In this document: piece by piece, positions 62,701 to 64,000 of the stretch
How the letters are laid out: each line of letters begins with the position of its first letter
Numbering within the stretch: position 1 is the first letter of the stretch
From: Actinomycetospora sp. TBRC 11914
GTDB taxonomy: Bacteria > Actinomycetota > Actinomycetes > Mycobacteriales > Pseudonocardiaceae
Length of the DNA stretch: 64,000 nucleotides
Reading direction: 5' to 3'
Assembly (NCBI RefSeq): GCF_012933465.1
Contig: NZ_JABBND010000001.1
Span: 62,001 to 126,000, forward strand
Translations under genes and position numbers: made by a program
Notes under the pieces: generated by a model
Database searches by the model: none
What the model saw: the letters and a program-made list of their open reading frames with translations, nothing else
Told to the model about the DNA's origin: nothing

Positions 62701-63462
62701 TCACCGCGGCCCCATCCGGATCGCGCCGTCGAGACGCACGGTCTCGCCGTTCACCATCGGGTTCTCCAGCAGCGAGATCGCCATCTTCGCGTACTCCGCC
62801 GGGTCGCCCATCCGTCGCGGATGGGGCACGGACGCCGCGAGGGACTCCTTGACCGTGTCGGAGAGCGTGTCGAACAGCGGGGTCTGGAAGAGGCCCGGCG
62901 CGATGGTGTTGACCCGGATCAGCTTCGAGGAGAGGTCCCGCGCCGCGCAGATGGTCATCGCCACGACGCCGCCCTTCGACGCCGTGTACGCCATCTGCCC
63001 GATCTGGCCCTCGAAGGCGGCGACGCTCGCCGTCATGACGACCGCCCCCCGCTCGCCGTCGACCGGCGGCGTGTGGGCCGCCATCGCCGCGCCCGCGACC
63101 CGCAGCACGTTGAAGGAGCCGAACAGGTTGACCCGCACCACGCGCTCGAAGTCGGCCATGCTCCCCGGCTCGCCCGACTTCTCGACGACGCGGGTGAAGC
63201 TGCTGATCCCCGCGCAGTGCACCACCGCGCGCAGCGGGCCCGCCTCCACCGCGGCGTCGACGGCGGACCGCACCTGCGACTCGTCGGTGACGTCGGCGGG
63301 CACGAACCGGCCCCCGAGGTCGGCCGCGACCTTCTCGCCGTTCGAGGACGGGAGGTCCGCCACCACCACCTGGGCGCCCGCCGACGCAAGCGCCATCGCG
63401 GTGGCGAGACCGAGCCCCGACGCGCCGCCGGTGACCAGGGCCACACTGCCGTCGAGCTGCAT
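62701..63462 (-). CDS. Short-chain dehydrogenase (17-beta-HSD10/3-hydroxyacyl-CoA dehydrogenase type), 253 aa
   Basis: The cofactor motif VALVTGGASGLGLATAMALA, HCAGIS (NAG variant), catalytic SVAAFEG and YTASKGG (YxxxK), and NTIAPGLFQTP fit the type II 3-hydroxyacyl-CoA dehydrogenase subgroup, where the GxIGQxAYTASK stretch is typical. It is probably part of a beta-oxidation step with the enoyl-CoA hydratase 13 bp upstream. GGAG lies near the ATG at 63462. Confidence 0.92.
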   Translation of the reverse strand: MQLDGSVALVTGGASGLGLATAMALASAGAQVVVADLPSSNGEKVAADLGGRFVPADVTDESQVRSAVDAAVEAGPLRAVVHCAGISSFTRVVEKSGEPGSMADFERVVRVNLFGSFNVLRVAGAAMAAHTPPVDGERGAVVMTASVAAFEGQIGQMAYTASKGGVVAMTICAARDLSSKLIRVNTIAPGLFQTPLFDTLSDTVKESLAASVPHPRRMGDPAEYAKMAISLLENPMVNGETVRLDGAIRMGPR

Positions 63463-63475
63463 GGATCTCCTCTGC

Positions 63476-64000
63476 TCAGGGGGTGGGGGCCGGACCGAAC
63501 TGGGCGTCGCGCCAGGCGAGCGCCTCCTTGACGCCCTGCTCGGCCGCCATGGCCCAGAACTCGTTGTCGTCGTCGTTGCCGTGGGAGTCGCGGATGGCGT
63601 CGAAGGCGGCCTTGAAGTCGCCGATGTCACGGCGCCGCAGGATCTCGGCCATCGCCGACTTGAAGGCCGTGACCGACGTCGGGTGCATCCGGGCGACCGA
63701 CGAGGCCAGCCGGATCGCCTCGTCGAGGACCTCGGACTCCGCGACCACGCGGTTGACCGACCCGCAGGCCAGCAGCTGCTCGGCGGACAGGCGGCCGAGC
63801 AGGGCGATCTCGTTCACGAGCTTCACCGGGAGGAGTCCGGAGAACGCCGCCGCCCCGGCCGCGCCGCCCGTGCGCATCACCTCGAGGTTGAACACCGTCC
63901 CCGGAGCCGCGACGACCAGGTCGGTCGCGAGCACCTGGAACACCGCCTGCCCGACGACGTGACCGTGCACGGCCGAGACGATCGGCTTGGTGAACTCGCA
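63476..64000 (-). CDS. Enoyl-CoA hydratase/isomerase family protein, C-terminal part (cut by window end)
   Basis: The visible 174 residues run from KPIVSAVHGHVVGQAVFQVL, the oxyanion-hole region of crotonases, through TDLVVAAPGTVFNLEVMRTG and LLGRLSAEQLLACGSVNRVV to the stop at 63476. The usual second catalytic Glu position lies in FNLEVMR. The N-terminus is outside the window. It is just upstream of the dehydrogenase gene on the same strand, so the two likely act in sequence on an acyl-CoA. Confidence 0.88.
   Translation of the reverse strand, partial: CEFTKPIVSAVHGHVVGQAVFQVLATDLVVAAPGTVFNLEVMRTGGAAGAAAFSGLLPVKLVNEIALLGRLSAEQLLACGSVNRVVAESEVLDEAIRLASSVARMHPTSVTAFKSAMAEILRRRDIGDFKAAFDAIRDSHGNDDDNEFWAMAAEQGVKEALAWRDAQFGPAPTP

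Overview
The window is 64 kb of very GC-rich DNA with dense, overlapping operons, many GTG starts and frequent 4-bp ATGA/GTGA gene overlaps. This points to an actinobacterium. The mix of NDMA-type alcohol dehydrogenase, flavin monooxygenases, a fused CydDC, dodecin and WS/DGAT suggests Pseudonocardia or a relative; the genus is inference. No rRNA or tRNA gene was found.

Region 1 (1-12.4 kb) is an accessory island with low coding density. It holds an IS481-type transposase at the left edge and several broken genes. Four genes look intact: a 1126-aa WD40-repeat plus KAP-type P-loop ATPase, two small mutually similar membrane proteins of clearly lower GC, and a membrane-anchored pentapeptide-repeat protein. 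This is the best candidate in the window for an undescribed system, possibly conflict or defence related.

Region 2 (12.4-19.9 kb) has an AfsR/SARP-type regulator between a DUF1269 membrane protein and a secondary-metabolism-type FAD oxidoreductase. The promoters of both flanking genes carry direct heptamer repeats with 11-bp periodicity, the classic SARP operator layout, at nearly the same distance from the start codons. An alpha/beta hydrolase, a possible small membrane protein and a frameshifted SpoIIAA-like gene follow.

Region 3 (19.9-33 kb) looks like a hypoxia or dormancy locus: a broken and two intact universal stress proteins, a 58-aa three-repeat protein, cytochrome bd oxidase (cydA, cydB, fused cydDC), a kinase-like/P-loop protein, a SHOCT protein, WS/DGAT, dodecin and a Cys-tailed small protein.

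Region 4 (33-46.4 kb) carries an MHS transporter, a DHA2-type MFS exporter overlapping a two-gene PEP-synthase-like pair (separate ATP-grasp and phosphohistidine proteins), a CoA-lyase/epimerase/GT2-GT39 fusion operon, and a divergent iron(III) ABC transporter operon with iron-box-like repeats upstream.

Region 5 (46.5-51.5 kb) has a DUF4239-like membrane protein, a flavoprotein overlapping an acyl-adenylating enzyme, and the divergent pair of a DUF5997 protein and a HTH-less LysR effector-domain protein.

Region 6 (51.5-64 kb) is catabolic. One operon has alcohol dehydrogenase, Baeyer-Villiger-type monooxygenase and esterase with a TetR gene behind it. A divergent second monooxygenase is followed by a P450, aldolase, phosphotriesterase-like lactonase and dehydrogenase operon, then SRPBCC, TetR, SDR and an enoyl-CoA hydratase cut by the window end. 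Together these suggest oxidation of an alicyclic or terpenoid-like compound through ketone, lactone and hydroxy acid.
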